The translations under genes were made by a program, and so were the position numbers. Below, one piece after another: positions 16,617 to 25,984 of a DNA stretch of 46,649 nt. The DNA is from CAZFIM01 sp964519615 (lineage in GTDB: Bacteria; Chloroflexota; Dehalococcoidia; GIF9; UBA5629). Positions within the stretch are counted from its first letter, which is position 1; each line of letters starts with the position of its first letter. The DNA lies in contig CAZFIM010000014.1 in NCBI GenBank assembly GCA_964519615.1, forward strand, positions 1-46,649, read 5' to 3'. The notes below the pieces were generated by a model. That model searched no databases, was not told the DNA's origin, and was given only the letters and a program-made list of their open reading frames with translations.

Positions 16617-18176
16617 TTAAATCGCTGGAACTGATATATCAAGATCTTTGAAAAAAGCCAAGGATGTGCACAACTTTTCCTCTTTATATACAATACTCGT
16701 ATCCAGATTAAGATAACCTTCAGCAGTTGTACTGTATGTCGGCCAGCAGGTTGAGTTTCCTCCATTGGGATTGCCGGTGTAAGCAAAACGAACCCAGTAT
16801 GCCATCATTTCATCTGATAATTGCTTATCATCATCAGTGAAAGCATTTACCGGGAAGTAACCAAATATATACGGAAGCTCGGCGGAATGATAGCTGCCGA
16901 ATTGCCCCTCATATTCTTCAATTCCAGGCATCCGTAGTACGAGTATTTCAGGATGTGCGCAGAATTTATATAAATATGTCTGTAGTTGGACTACGCACAT
17001 ATTTTCTGAAAGCATAGCTGCTGCGGAGTTAAAGCTGTCTTTCAGAAAGACCCCAAGTATATCGGCAGGGGATGACCCGTCAGGCGCAGGATACCGCTTC
17101 AGCACCTGAGAGCTCAAATTCCCGAACCTCCTGTTCATATAATTTTCATATTTATCTGCTGACGAAATATGAAAAAGCTGCGCAAGCAGCGTTCCTTCAT
17201 CTGCAGTTACCCCTGTCATAAATGGTATATTGTGCTGTTTTCCCAATCTGAAGATTTTTCCCGGTGACTGTGCAAGCACATAACCATCAATAATAAGATG
17301 GTTCATCATCCAGGCACCGGGTATACCGCTTCCGTCGGCAAGATTCTGTACGGATTTTTCCCATACCTCAACGATATTTTGCCATGGGATATCTCTCAGC
17401 TCAGTTAAAACATTCTTCTTTCTCTGAAGCCCCAGATCATTACAGTACTTCTCTCCCAGAGCCTCCATGCTTTCGAGGCCCGGTTGTTTAATACGGAGGT
17501 GTCTTATATTCTGCGGAGCATATCCACAGCTCTGGGCGATTGCACGATGGAACAGCCCTTTTGTGAGAGGGGAGGACATCAGCGCTACGACGCTTGCTCC
17601 CCCGGCTGACTGTCCGAAAAGAGTGATGTTGCCGGGATTACCGCCGAAACGGTGAATATTGCTCTGTATCCACTGCAGTGCTGCTATCTGGTCCATAAGC
17701 CCGTAGTTGCCTGAGCTTCCTGTGCCGGATTCAGCGCTGAGTGCAGGATGTGCCAGAAAACCGAAGGCACCTAACCTGTAATTTACGGTAACAAGCACAA
17801 TACCCCGCTGTGCCAGATATGGTTGATTGTAGACTGGCGAACTGCCGGACCCGCGTGCAAAACCTCCCCCGTGCAGATAGACCATTACCGGTAGCGCTGC
17901 CTTTATATCGATAGATGGGGTCCAGATATTCAAATACAGGCAATCTTCACTGGCCTCTTCAATGGCCGGTTCAAGCGATATATTCGATTGGCAGCAGGCG
18001 GGACCGAATGAATCCATGTGCCGGATCGTACTCCATGGTTCAGGCGGGATGGGTGGTTTCCAGCGCCGGGAGCCGGTGGGGGGAGCAGCGTATGGTATGC
18101 CGAGATACCTGTATACGCCCTTCTCTAAAACCCCGGAAACGGGACCTGAATCTGTCTCGGTTACTGTATACTTCAT
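16617..18176 (-). CDS. Type-B carboxylesterase
   Basis: 519 residues of the alpha/beta-hydrolase carboxylesterase B group. The oxyanion hole HGGGF is at 102-106, and nucleophile elbow GQSAGG has Ser190. The acid is Glu327 (TADEGTL) and the catalytic His430 is in YHSAELPYIFG. The N-terminal GVYRYLGIPYAAPPTGSRRW is the family start pattern. There is no signal peptide, so it is cytoplasmic. It would hydrolyse carboxylic esters of unknown identity. It is convergent with the tandem-Lrp gene (84 bases between stops). The catalytic triad is complete. Confidence 0.92.
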   Translation of the reverse strand: MKYTVTETDSGPVSGVLEKGVYRYLGIPYAAPPTGSRRWKPPIPPEPWSTIRHMDSFGPACCQSNISLEPAIEEASEDCLYLNIWTPSIDIKAALPVMVYLHGGGFARGSGSSPVYNQPYLAQRGIVLVTVNYRLGAFGFLAHPALSAESGTGSSGNYGLMDQIAALQWIQSNIHRFGGNPGNITLFGQSAGGASVVALMSSPLTKGLFHRAIAQSCGYAPQNIRHLRIKQPGLESMEALGEKYCNDLGLQRKKNVLTELRDIPWQNIVEVWEKSVQNLADGSGIPGAWMMNHLIIDGYVLAQSPGKIFRLGKQHNIPFMTGVTADEGTLLAQLFHISSADKYENYMNRRFGNLSSQVLKRYPAPDGSSPADILGVFLKDSFNSAAAMLSENMCVVQLQTYLYKFCAHPEILVLRMPGIEEYEGQFGSYHSAELPYIFGYFPVNAFTDDDKQLSDEMMAYWVRFAYTGNPNGGNSTCWPTYSTTAEGYLNLDTSIVYKEEKLCTSLAFFKDLDISVPAI

Positions 18177-18296
18177 AAGCTGATATTTTTTATTATACTG
18201 AATTCTGCAACTGTATTGCCTGTTTCTGCAGGATATATAAAGGGTGATCGCAGCGATAATAGAATAGTGATATTTTGCTACTAGCGGTTTGAATCA

Positions 18297-19271
18297 TTAC
18301 GCGTTGAACATATGAATGGTTTTTATAGCAGCTTCCAGCTGGTCAGGGTGGTCTGAGCCTATTAAGAAAACTTTTCCATCCGATCTGGTCAATTTTACGC
18401 CTCGATTTCCCCGCAGGAAAAATGCTTTCATCTCCCGGTTAAAGCGTATCCCATAACCGCCGAAGTCCTTAAGCGGTGAGAACGAGTGTTTCTCTATTTT
18501 AATGATTTCAGGCATAGAAAGAGAAAGTAATCGAATGCCGAAAACGCCGAGGCGGACTGAAACACCCTGATGCGTCACCAGTGTACGCTGTCCCCCGTAC
18601 ATCACTGCTAACAAAAGTCCCACAGTTAATAGTACTATGGCTACCCATAAGGATGTACCAAGCGATAATACCGCACTTATCATCAGAATGATAGGAAGAG
18701 CAATGGTCATTAAAGTGATATATCCCGGATTCTGTGATTGCCAGAACATTACCGTCTTTGAGCTTGCCAGTTTTTGTTTAAGCTCTGTCTCCAGGTTTGC
18801 AGTATTCTCTGCTGATACTGTTGTTTGCCACATTCTGTATGGCCTTAGCAATTCGAGCACAATTGCAGTTATCAGAACTACGATGGTAGTAACAAGTGCC
18901 TGCTGCCAGGGAAACAAGAATTGAGTTCCGCTGCCGGTAAGGAAAGAGAGGTAGCCGATACTCACTCCGGTGAGGAAGCCGACTATTATATCATCGAATA
19001 GTGAAAGCCAGTTGAATGTTTTACGGCTTTCCTGACGCGCCCACAGTTCATCAAGAAGGATCGATATCCCAATATATAAAAGAGAAAGTGCAATTGCAAT
19101 GCCAAAAGCAATCCACGGTGATCCATATCCATTTGGTATGCCGGATGTTGAGAAATGCAGTGGCGCGGATTCCGGCAGCGGTTGAGCGCTGATAAGACGG
19201 ATTATCAGCCAGATAAAGGCAGCCGCTGCTGCCAGATGAATCCAGAGCGGATGTATCAATTTACCTTTCAT
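18297..19271 (-). CDS. DUF1648-like membrane protein with PH-like tail
   Basis: 324 residues from ATG 19271, which has AGGAGC eight bases upstream. An in-frame codon 27 bases further upstream lacks such a site. The first membrane helix is followed by LPLHFSTSGIPNGYGSPW-like sequence of the DUF1648 type (here SAPLHFSTSGIPNGYG). About six hydrophobic helices follow, then a soluble tail (KIEKHSFSPLKDFGGYGIRFNREMKAFFLRGNRGVKL) that resembles bacterial PH folds. It is paired with a YtrA-type GntR regulator 58 bases upstream on the same strand, a common arrangement for cell-envelope stress operons. The function is unknown. Confidence 0.75.
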   Translation of the reverse strand: MKGKLIHPLWIHLAAAAAFIWLIIRLISAQPLPESAPLHFSTSGIPNGYGSPWIAFGIAIALSLLYIGISILLDELWARQESRKTFNWLSLFDDIIVGFLTGVSIGYLSFLTGSGTQFLFPWQQALVTTIVVLITAIVLELLRPYRMWQTTVSAENTANLETELKQKLASSKTVMFWQSQNPGYITLMTIALPIILMISAVLSLGTSLWVAIVLLTVGLLLAVMYGGQRTLVTHQGVSVRLGVFGIRLLSLSMPEIIKIEKHSFSPLKDFGGYGIRFNREMKAFFLRGNRGVKLTRSDGKVFLIGSDHPDQLEAAIKTIHMFNA

Positions 19272-19329
19272 TGAATTGCTCCTGTATATACTCAGCATTC
19301 ATAGTTTTTTTGCCTATTTTTCTATACGT

Positions 19330-19707
19330 TTAAACATTACTCAGGTACTTGTTGATATAACTGCGCAGCTCATCACCGGAAAGTCCCATAAGCAGAGCAT
19401 CGGTAATGAGTTCCTGAAGTCTTCCTCCAAGAGCTTTATTTATTTCATTATCGCTCAACGGGTGTTTGCTGCGTTTGGCTATCTTTGCCCGCTGTCCCGG
19501 GCGAAGAATGATACGACCCTCGTCGCGCAGCTTTTTATACGCATTGTGGATAGTATGGAGGTTGATTCCCAATGTATCGGATAATTCCCTCACCGAGGGC
19601 AATTCATCACCGGGAACCAGATTTCCATTTCGGATCTGCTCCTTGACCTGATTGACCAGCTGCAGATAGAGCGGCTGCGGGTTATTTTCATCTATGGAAA
19701 ACAGCAT
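19330..19707 (-). CDS. GntR-family (YtrA-type) transcriptional regulator
   Basis: 125 residues: an N-terminal winged HTH (PLYLQLVNQVKEQIRNGNLVPGDELPSVRELSDTLGINLHTIHNAYKKL) and a short C-terminal helical part of about 45 residues. This short layout is that of the YtrA branch, which often represses transporters or membrane proteins in the same operon. The gene directly downstream encodes the DUF1648-like membrane protein, the likely target. An AT-rich stretch with ATAATATATATAACAG-like sequence at about 19737-19755 upstream may contain the promoter and an operator. Confidence 0.88.
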   Translation of the reverse strand: MLFSIDENNPQPLYLQLVNQVKEQIRNGNLVPGDELPSVRELSDTLGINLHTIHNAYKKLRDEGRIILRPGQRAKIAKRSKHPLSDNEINKALGGRLQELITDALLMGLSGDELRSYINKYLSNV

Positions 19708-19847
19708 ATTTCTTCGTTTAATTCATGTAATACTGTTATATAATATATATAACAGTAAGGTTATTTTTGTCAAGTCCCTGGAACAAAATCAGGCTTCAGT
19801 TTTCGCAGCAGAGCGCGGATTAGTGTAGCTTAAAAGTAAAATGAAAG

Positions 19848-20420
19848 TTACTGCAGTGACCCGGGCGAAAGAAAGAGTTTGCCTATTTCTTCCGCGTCAC
19901 AAATGATATCCGTACCGATTGTGCGGAAATAGGGCTGCTGTAGAATTGCCGGCAATTCGGTGAGATTGTCTCCGTCAAGGTATTTATCGTTTATCTCTGT
20001 GCACACAACTCTACCGATGACGAGTGAGTATCTTTCTCTTGAGATTTCCTCGACCAATATCGTCTCAAGCCAGCCAAGGGCGTAGTGAATGCGGGGCGGT
20101 TTAACATGGGATGAAGCTGTTGTCTCCAACCCCGCCTCATCGAGCTCGTTGACGCCTTGGGGGAAATTTTTTGCCGTATACATACATTCTTTAAAGCCCG
20201 GACGGCCGATAATATTAATAACGAACTCGCCTGTCTGACGGATATTGTGAAGAGTATGGCGCGGTAGCGCTGTGGCTATGGTAACGAGATCGAGCGGTCT
20301 CAATATCGGCATTACACAGCTATAGGGAGCGGCGTTGATTGCACCATTCCGGTCGACGGTGGTAATAACAGTAACAGGCAGTGGAAGCAGTTTTTTAAAA
20401 AGATCCGGCCTTAATTTCAT
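19848..20420 (-). CDS. Flavin reductase-like domain protein
   Basis: 190 residues from ATG 20420; an AAGGAG lies about eleven bases upstream. A longer frame begins inside the preceding ATPase gene and is ignored. The protein shows the split-barrel FMN-binding fold: PVTVITTVDRNGAINAAPYSCVMPI, then PLDLVTIATALPRHTLHNIRQTGEFVINI and YALGWLETILVEEI. This family reduces flavins or acts as FMN-binding redox enzymes. It ends the ABC-transporter operon, with 31 bases between it and the ATPase gene. It may process the transported compound, for instance reductive release from a chelate. That role is speculative. Confidence 0.8.
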   Translation of the reverse strand: MKLRPDLFKKLLPLPVTVITTVDRNGAINAAPYSCVMPILRPLDLVTIATALPRHTLHNIRQTGEFVINIIGRPGFKECMYTAKNFPQGVNELDEAGLETTASSHVKPPRIHYALGWLETILVEEISRERYSLVIGRVVCTEINDKYLDGDNLTELPAILQQPYFRTIGTDIICDAEEIGKLFLSPGSLQ

Positions 20421-20451
20421 TCTGGTACAAACTCCTTGATCTAAGCATCGT

Positions 20452-22122
20452 TTAGTTATCAGCATGCAGTGCGGTTGCAGCGTGCAGAAGACTCTGTGTG
20501 TGGGGATGTGTCGGATTGCTGATGATATCACCGGATGACGCAAGCTCGACTATCTTGCCGTGCTGCATGACGGCAACTCGGTCGCTGATCTTACGTGCAA
20601 GTGCAATATCATGAGTGATGAAAAGTATGGTAAGCCCACGGTTTTCCTGCAGATTCAAGAGCAGTTTTAATATTTTTGCCTGAATACTGGAATCAAGAAA
20701 AGCGGTTGGTTCATCAGCGATGAGAACCTGAGGATCGAGAATAAGCGCGCGGGCGATATTGACTCTTTGCAGTTCACCTCCGCTTAAATGATGGGGATAT
20801 TCATCAAGGAAATCTTCGCTTACTGGCAGCTGGACTTCCCGGATAACTTTTTTTACCGTTGCATCACGTTCCGCTACGGTCCCGATATTTTGAATATCAA
20901 GCGGCTCGCGTATCGATTCCAGTACCGTCAGACGGTGACTTAATGCTTCCCCGGGATTCTGAAAGATCAGTTGAACGGTACGGTGGAAATCCTTTGTACT
21001 CTGATCAACTTGAATACGTTCATAAAATAACTCTCCCGCATCAGGCTTCAGTAGCCCACTCAGCATACGTGCCAGCGTCGTCTTGCCTGATCCGCTTTGT
21101 CCGACCAGCGCAAGCGTTTCCCCGTGTTCAAGCGTCAGACTGACGTCATTAACAGCTTTAATGGATTTAAATGATTTCACCATACCTTTTGCAGAGAGTG
21201 CCGGGATAATCCCTCCCCGGTGGCAGGCGACCATTCTTCCCTCGTGCAATTCCATGATCGGAATTTGTTCTCTGCAGACAGGTATGTATTGTGTACAGCG
21301 GGGATGAAATGTGCATCCTCTGGTATTTCTTTCCATCTGCCCCTTGATGCCCTGAAGGTCTTTTGTGGTACTCATATCAGGATAAGAACGCAGCAAAGCT
21401 CTGGTGTAAGGATGTCGGGGGAGCGAAAATACTGAACGGGTATCTCCGATTTCCACAATGCTACCGTTGTAAAGTGTCGCGGTACGGGAAGCCAGTTTTG
21501 CGGCTGTGGAAAGGTCATGGGTAACCACCAGCGTTGTACGGCCTTTAATATTTTTTTGTAAAAATGCCATCATATCCATGCGTGACTGCGCATCCAGTGA
21601 GGACAGGGGCTCGTCAAGAATGAGTAGTTCTGGATTATTGATAAGAGCCATAGCGGTTAACACGCGCTGTTGCTCGCCGCCGCTGAGTTCGTGGGGAAAG
21701 GAGCGTAATTTAGCGGACGGCAGGCCAATTTCCGCCAGAAGCTCTGCTGCGGTATCCCTTGCAGCGGCTTTATTGAGAATTTGATGAGCGATAAGCGGCT
21801 CTGCCACCTGGTCTATCACATGATGGCTGGGATTAAGGCGGTTTTGTGCGCTCTGGAAGGACATTGCTATTCTATTCCATCGTATTCGGCGCATTTCTGC
21901 CTCTGAGAGAGAAAGAATGTCGGTGCCGTTGACGATAATGGCACCGCTGGCATTGCCGTTGAGTAGACCCATAACGCTGAGCCCGAGAGTCGTTTTTCCT
22001 GCCCCTGACTCACCGATAACGGCTACACATTCGCCGTCTGCAACCTCCAGGTTCAGTCCGCGCAGGATCAACTGTCCACTCAGACTGACTTTACAATCAA
22101 TAATCTTAAGCACCAATTTCAC
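20452..22122 (-). CDS. Fused double ATPase of an oligopeptide/nickel-type ABC transporter
   Basis: 556 residues containing two complete ATPase halves. The first has Walker A GESGAGKTTL near 36-45, signature LSGGEQQRV and Walker B LLILDEPLSSLD. The second has Walker A GQSGSGKTTL, signature LSGGELQRV and Walker B VLIADEPTAFLD. Each half is related to OppD/OppF, and after the first ATPase lies the CTFHPRCTQYIPVCREQIP segment usual for Opp/Dpp/Nik ATPases. Fusion of DF-type subunits into one chain is known in this group. The start overlaps the upstream permease gene by 17 bases, so translation is probably coupled. Confidence 0.93.
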   Translation of the reverse strand: MKLVLKIIDCKVSLSGQLILRGLNLEVADGECVAVIGESGAGKTTLGLSVMGLLNGNASGAIIVNGTDILSLSEAEMRRIRWNRIAMSFQSAQNRLNPSHHVIDQVAEPLIAHQILNKAAARDTAAELLAEIGLPSAKLRSFPHELSGGEQQRVLTAMALINNPELLILDEPLSSLDAQSRMDMMAFLQKNIKGRTTLVVTHDLSTAAKLASRTATLYNGSIVEIGDTRSVFSLPRHPYTRALLRSYPDMSTTKDLQGIKGQMERNTRGCTFHPRCTQYIPVCREQIPIMELHEGRMVACHRGGIIPALSAKGMVKSFKSIKAVNDVSLTLEHGETLALVGQSGSGKTTLARMLSGLLKPDAGELFYERIQVDQSTKDFHRTVQLIFQNPGEALSHRLTVLESIREPLDIQNIGTVAERDATVKKVIREVQLPVSEDFLDEYPHHLSGGELQRVNIARALILDPQVLIADEPTAFLDSSIQAKILKLLLNLQENRGLTILFITHDIALARKISDRVAVMQHGKIVELASSGDIISNPTHPHTQSLLHAATALHADN

Positions 22123-23107
22123 CTTTCATTCTTGGATCGAGTACCGGCTCCAGAGCAGAACCGATAAGTGTAACGGCAACAATTGTAAGTGAGAGAGCGA
22201 TACCAGCCGGCACTAGCCACCACATCCATACATTGAGAAAAACCCATTCCCGGGCATCGCTCATCATGCTTCCCCAACTTACGACGTTGGGATTGCCGAT
22301 ACCCAGAAAAGCCAGACCTGCCTGGAGAAAGACTGCACGCCGTACGCAGAAAATAAAATCTGCTGTGAGCAATGTGCCGAGATCCGGAATAATATGCCGA
22401 CGTATTATATAACCTGGCCCGGCACCGAACCCGCTTGCAGCGGCCACATGTGCCCTTTCTTTTAGAGAGAGCGTTTGAGCCCGAAGGATTCTTGCTCCAG
22501 GCTGCCAGCACAGCAGTGCCAGGATAATAATTAATCCGCCGGTATTTGCAAGCAGGCTGTGAGATATTACGATTAAGGCGACCATCATGCCCACAATTAC
22601 CAGACCGATCCATCCCAGACTGCGCGCGGCATATAAAGAAACGCAAGCAATTATAATGCCGATAATGACTTCCATGCCAATAACAGCACCGGGGCTTAAA
22701 TTGGGGTTGATGTATACTGAGAGGAGAATGAGGAGCACAATCAAGGGAATAATGATAAAGGCATCTACAATTCGCATTACGATTTTATCGTAGATGCCGC
22801 CGATAAGGGCTGAGGTAGTGCCAATTACCGCAGCAAGAATGGTGGAAAACAATGCCACAAGGATTCCCACCAGCAGAGACGTGCGGGCACCGAAAACGAG
22901 CTGACTCCAGATATCCTGTCCTGCATGATTGGTGCCAAGCAAGTGTTCCCATGAAGGGGTTAGAAACGCGTTGGCAGTCTGTTTCAGTGGATCGGCAGGT
23001 GCCAGCAGAGGCGCAAAAAGGGCGATCAATACTATTATCAGCAGTAGTATCAAACCTGTCCTGCCGCCTTTACTTTCGGTGAGCTCTTTTTTAGGATCAA
23101 CGTGCAT
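22106..23107 (-). CDS. ABC transporter permease, OppC/NikC type
   Basis: 333 residues with about six membrane segments. The N-terminal cytoplasmic tail leads to LLIIVLIALFAPLLAPADPLKQ and FLTPSWEHLLGTNHAGQDIWSQLVFGARTSLLVG, a signature of OppC/DppC/NikC permeases. The cytoplasmic EAA-like loop is VAAASGFGAGPGYIIRRHIIPDLG. It is longer in the middle than many family members, with extra hydrophobic segments at about 150-200. It overlaps the OppB-type gene by 11 bases and the ATPase gene by 17. It forms the channel with the neighbouring permease. Confidence 0.92.
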   Translation of the reverse strand: MHVDPKKELTESKGGRTGLILLLIIVLIALFAPLLAPADPLKQTANAFLTPSWEHLLGTNHAGQDIWSQLVFGARTSLLVGILVALFSTILAAVIGTTSALIGGIYDKIVMRIVDAFIIIPLIVLLILLSVYINPNLSPGAVIGMEVIIGIIIACVSLYAARSLGWIGLVIVGMMVALIVISHSLLANTGGLIIILALLCWQPGARILRAQTLSLKERAHVAAASGFGAGPGYIIRRHIIPDLGTLLTADFIFCVRRAVFLQAGLAFLGIGNPNVVSWGSMMSDAREWVFLNVWMWWLVPAGIALSLTIVAVTLIGSALEPVLDPRMKGEIGA

Positions 23108-24068
23108 AATTTACTCTCGGATCGATTCTGGTATAGAGAAGATCGATTATAAAATTGACTACCAATACACATAACGCAGAGACGAGCAATATGCCCTGAA
23201 GAACAGGATAATCACGAAAAGTCAGGGCTTTATATGTGAGGAGGCCTATCCCGGGATAGGAAAAAATTACCTCTATGAATAGCACTCCGGTTGCCATCAG
23301 TCCGAGCCATATACCGGTATGAGTAAGTACCGGAAGCATGGAATTACGCCCGGCGTGTTTGTATTTAACCGTTTGAGGTTGAAGCCCTTTGGCACGCGCA
23401 AGCAGGATATAAGGCTCATTCAAAACGCCGATCATGGTGTTGCGGGTAAGCAGATAGCTACTTGAAAGCCGTGTCAGTATTAGTGCTGCCAGCGGCAAAA
23501 CGATGTGTTTAATGTAATCGGCAATCCTCTCTATGCCTGTGAGCCCTGAATAGGCGTTTTCAGCGCCGAAAAGAGGAAATACTTTTAAGTAGACAGCAAA
23601 CAGAAGAAGCAGCAGAAGTCCAAGGAAGAAATCGGGGAATCCGCTCAGCGCCACCATGCCGGAAAGGATACCTTTATCGAAAGCGCGTCCTCTGCGCCAC
23701 CCGGACTCAATACCGAATATAATGCCCAGTAACGTTGAAAAGACAAGTGCTAATCCGGCCAGCAGCAGTGTATAAGGTAAACAGCCCGCAATGACGCTTA
23801 TAACCGGTGCGTTATAAGAATATGAATACCCCAGATCCCCGTGAAATAGGGAAGACCAGTATGTAATAAACTGTTTTCCCAGAGACTGGTCCAGATCAAA
23901 ACGCTCTATTATGTCTGCTTTCAACTCAGGGCTCATCTGGACAAGAGCTTCATCACCATAAATGGCCATAAGCGGGTCACCGGGCATCATTCTGGGCAGG
24001 AAAAAATTGAGCGTGAGAATAATGCCCAGTGCGACGATATAGGTGATTATGTTCTTTCTGGTAAACAT
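23097..24068 (-). CDS. ABC transporter permease, OppB/NikB type
   Basis: 323 residues, six membrane segments. FFLPRMMPGDPLMAIYGDEA, then ERFDLDQSLGKQFITYWSSLFHGDLGYSY, is the conserved N-terminal pattern of OppB-type permeases. The cytoplasmic EAA-like loop is LARAKGLQPQTVKYKHAGRNSMLPVLT. It lies 59 bases downstream of the binding-protein gene and overlaps the OppC-type gene by 11 bases. It should pair with that permease. Confidence 0.93.
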   Translation of the reverse strand: MFTRKNIITYIVALGIILTLNFFLPRMMPGDPLMAIYGDEALVQMSPELKADIIERFDLDQSLGKQFITYWSSLFHGDLGYSYSYNAPVISVIAGCLPYTLLLAGLALVFSTLLGIIFGIESGWRRGRAFDKGILSGMVALSGFPDFFLGLLLLLLFAVYLKVFPLFGAENAYSGLTGIERIADYIKHIVLPLAALILTRLSSSYLLTRNTMIGVLNEPYILLARAKGLQPQTVKYKHAGRNSMLPVLTHTGIWLGLMATGVLFIEVIFSYPGIGLLTYKALTFRDYPVLQGILLVSALCVLVVNFIIDLLYTRIDPRVNYAR

Positions 24069-24127
24069 AGATACTATTAATTATATGATTTCTGCTGCGC
24101 TCCTTGCAGTAACAGTGAACCTCGTTA

Positions 24128-25714
24128 TTACTTATTTACAAAAGCCATTTTATTTAATGGAATCGGTATGCCTGACGCGACACCGCCGTCTGTGTAGTAA
24201 AGTTCCACTGTTCCATCATGAGCCCAAAACCAATCAGGGTGATAGAGAGTGATAGCCGGCATATCTTCAGCATAGAGTGCTTGGGCCTTCTGTACGATAG
24301 CCAGCCTTTTCTCAGTGTCCATTTCGTGGAGCTGGTCCTGCAAAAGTTGAGTAAGTTCCTGATTGTCAGTATAGCGGGCGCTGTTAAAACCGGGGCCGGT
24401 TATCACTTTCGGCAGTATCGATGCCTCATAGAGGCCTCCGTGGCCGTATATGGAAAGGTCAAAGTCCCATGCTTCCACCTTTGCGTCGAGACTTTTACCT
24501 TCCATAACGATAAGGTTGATTTTAATGCCGGCATTTTCCAGTGAGTCTTTAATGAATTGACCGACTTCTTTAAAACCGTACGACGTCTGCGTTATCAGTT
24601 CCAGCTCAAGTACCTGTCCGTTTTTGGTGAAGTAACCTTCCTCATTCAATTCATAGCCGAGCCCCTGTAGCATCTGCTGTGTTTTTGCGGGATTATATGT
24701 ATATTGTTCAGTGTCAGGATTGTACCAGCGGTTATCAGGAGCGAGCAGCCCCGGACTCCCCGGTATTCCATGGCCCCGCTGGGTTATATCTACAAGTGCT
24801 TGGCGATCGATGGCATATGCCATCGCCTGGCGGAATTCCTTATGATTCAAAGGTTCCTTTTGATGATTGATCGTCATTTTAGCTGCCCAACTGTAGTTAC
24901 AGCGGATTATAGTAAACCCGTCAGCTTTAAGAGAGTCTGCCAGTTCGGGTTCAATGTCCGCCGCGTTGACCTCTCCCTGTGTGAGTGCGGCATTCACCAT
25001 TTCCGTACTTGTTTTGACAAATATAATGCGGTCTACCTCCGGTTTCCCCCGGTAGTATTCATCGAAGGCTTCGTAGAGATAAGACCCCTGCGCTTTGTTG
25101 TAATCCAGAAGCTTATAAGGCCCGCTGCCGATAACTGCTTCAGGACTATCAAAAGACATGGGGTCTTCAACGTTCTCCCATATATGTTTGGGCAATATAG
25201 ACATGGTACCTGCTATATCATAGAGGAAGGGCGCGTATAAGGTTTCCAGGTAAAGCGTTACCGAATGCTCATCATGGACAACTGCTTTTGTTATGCCGCT
25301 GGGCCCTACCAGTGTTACGAAAGGATCGGGATGTTTTTTTATGTAGTCGATAGTGAAAGCGACATCTTCGGCCGTAACCGGTGTGCCGTCGTGCCATTTG
25401 GCATCCTCTTGAAGAGAAAATGTATAAGTGTTATCTGCCTCATTATACGTCCATTTCTTTGCTAAGGCCGGAATAAATCCCTTTTCATCTTTCCATATCA
25501 GAGTATCGAAGATAAAGCTTGAACGGATATAACCGGGACCGCGTGAATAACGCAGATAAGGCGACGGATAGCCCCAATCTCCCGTTGGATCAGCGATGAC
25601 ATATGGTACTTCAGGATCATTGGTTTGAGCATTGCTGCCGCACGCGGGCAATGCAAATAGAACTAGGGAGAGAAGAGCCATGATCATCAATAATAAGTAT
25701 GTTCTATTCTTCAT
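24128..25714 (-). CDS. ABC transporter solute-binding lipoprotein, family 5 (peptide/nickel type)
   Basis: 528 residues from ATG 25714, which has AAGGAG seven bases upstream. A longer upstream frame lacks a signal. The signal peptide ends in a lipobox LPAC (MKNRTYLLLMIMALLSLVLF then ALPACGSN). Family-5 landmarks are PALAKKWTYNEADNTYTFSLQEDAKWHDGTPVTAEDVAFTIDY and GSGPYKL. A further one is AMAYAIDRQALVD. Such proteins bind peptides, nickel or opine-type metal chelates outside the cell. The ligand cannot be read from sequence. The start overlaps the preceding small gene by 11 bases. Confidence 0.92.
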   Translation of the reverse strand: MKNRTYLLLMIMALLSLVLFALPACGSNAQTNDPEVPYVIADPTGDWGYPSPYLRYSRGPGYIRSSFIFDTLIWKDEKGFIPALAKKWTYNEADNTYTFSLQEDAKWHDGTPVTAEDVAFTIDYIKKHPDPFVTLVGPSGITKAVVHDEHSVTLYLETLYAPFLYDIAGTMSILPKHIWENVEDPMSFDSPEAVIGSGPYKLLDYNKAQGSYLYEAFDEYYRGKPEVDRIIFVKTSTEMVNAALTQGEVNAADIEPELADSLKADGFTIIRCNYSWAAKMTINHQKEPLNHKEFRQAMAYAIDRQALVDITQRGHGIPGSPGLLAPDNRWYNPDTEQYTYNPAKTQQMLQGLGYELNEEGYFTKNGQVLELELITQTSYGFKEVGQFIKDSLENAGIKINLIVMEGKSLDAKVEAWDFDLSIYGHGGLYEASILPKVITGPGFNSARYTDNQELTQLLQDQLHEMDTEKRLAIVQKAQALYAEDMPAITLYHPDWFWAHDGTVELYYTDGGVASGIPIPLNKMAFVNK

Positions 25715-25961
25715 TAAAGTCTCCTTCTTGATAGGAATTGATGAAGACCTGTTCCAATATCGTGTCGGATGTCTTCCTGATTTTTTCTGATTGGCGTATA
25801 TTATGGCGGTACATTTCAATAAGCATTTCGGCAAATTCCCGCAGACCTTCAATGGTGCTCCACCCGATAAGCGGCGTATAACCGCACGGCGACTCATCTG
25901 AGGACATCCATAAGGTTGTTATGCCGGTTTTACGGGAAACGTCGAGTCTGAATTGTTTCAC
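25704..25961 (-). CDS. Small hypothetical protein of the FmdE-ABC operon (85 aa)
   Basis: I recognise no family. The protein is soluble and acidic at its C-terminus (SYQEGDFNEE). It has a middle helical part (TIEGLREFAEMLIEMYRHNIRQSEKIRK). One cysteine occurs (SPCGYTPL). The gene lies between the FmdE-like gene (23-base gap) and the binding-protein gene (11-base overlap), so it is almost certainly translated. It may be an accessory or regulatory subunit of the system. It is small enough to be missed by automatic annotation. Confidence 0.65.
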   Translation of the reverse strand: MKQFRLDVSRKTGITTLWMSSDESPCGYTPLIGWSTIEGLREFAEMLIEMYRHNIRQSEKIRKTSDTILEQVFINSYQEGDFNEE

Positions 25962-25984
25962 AAGCCTTTCCCTGCGCTTATTAT

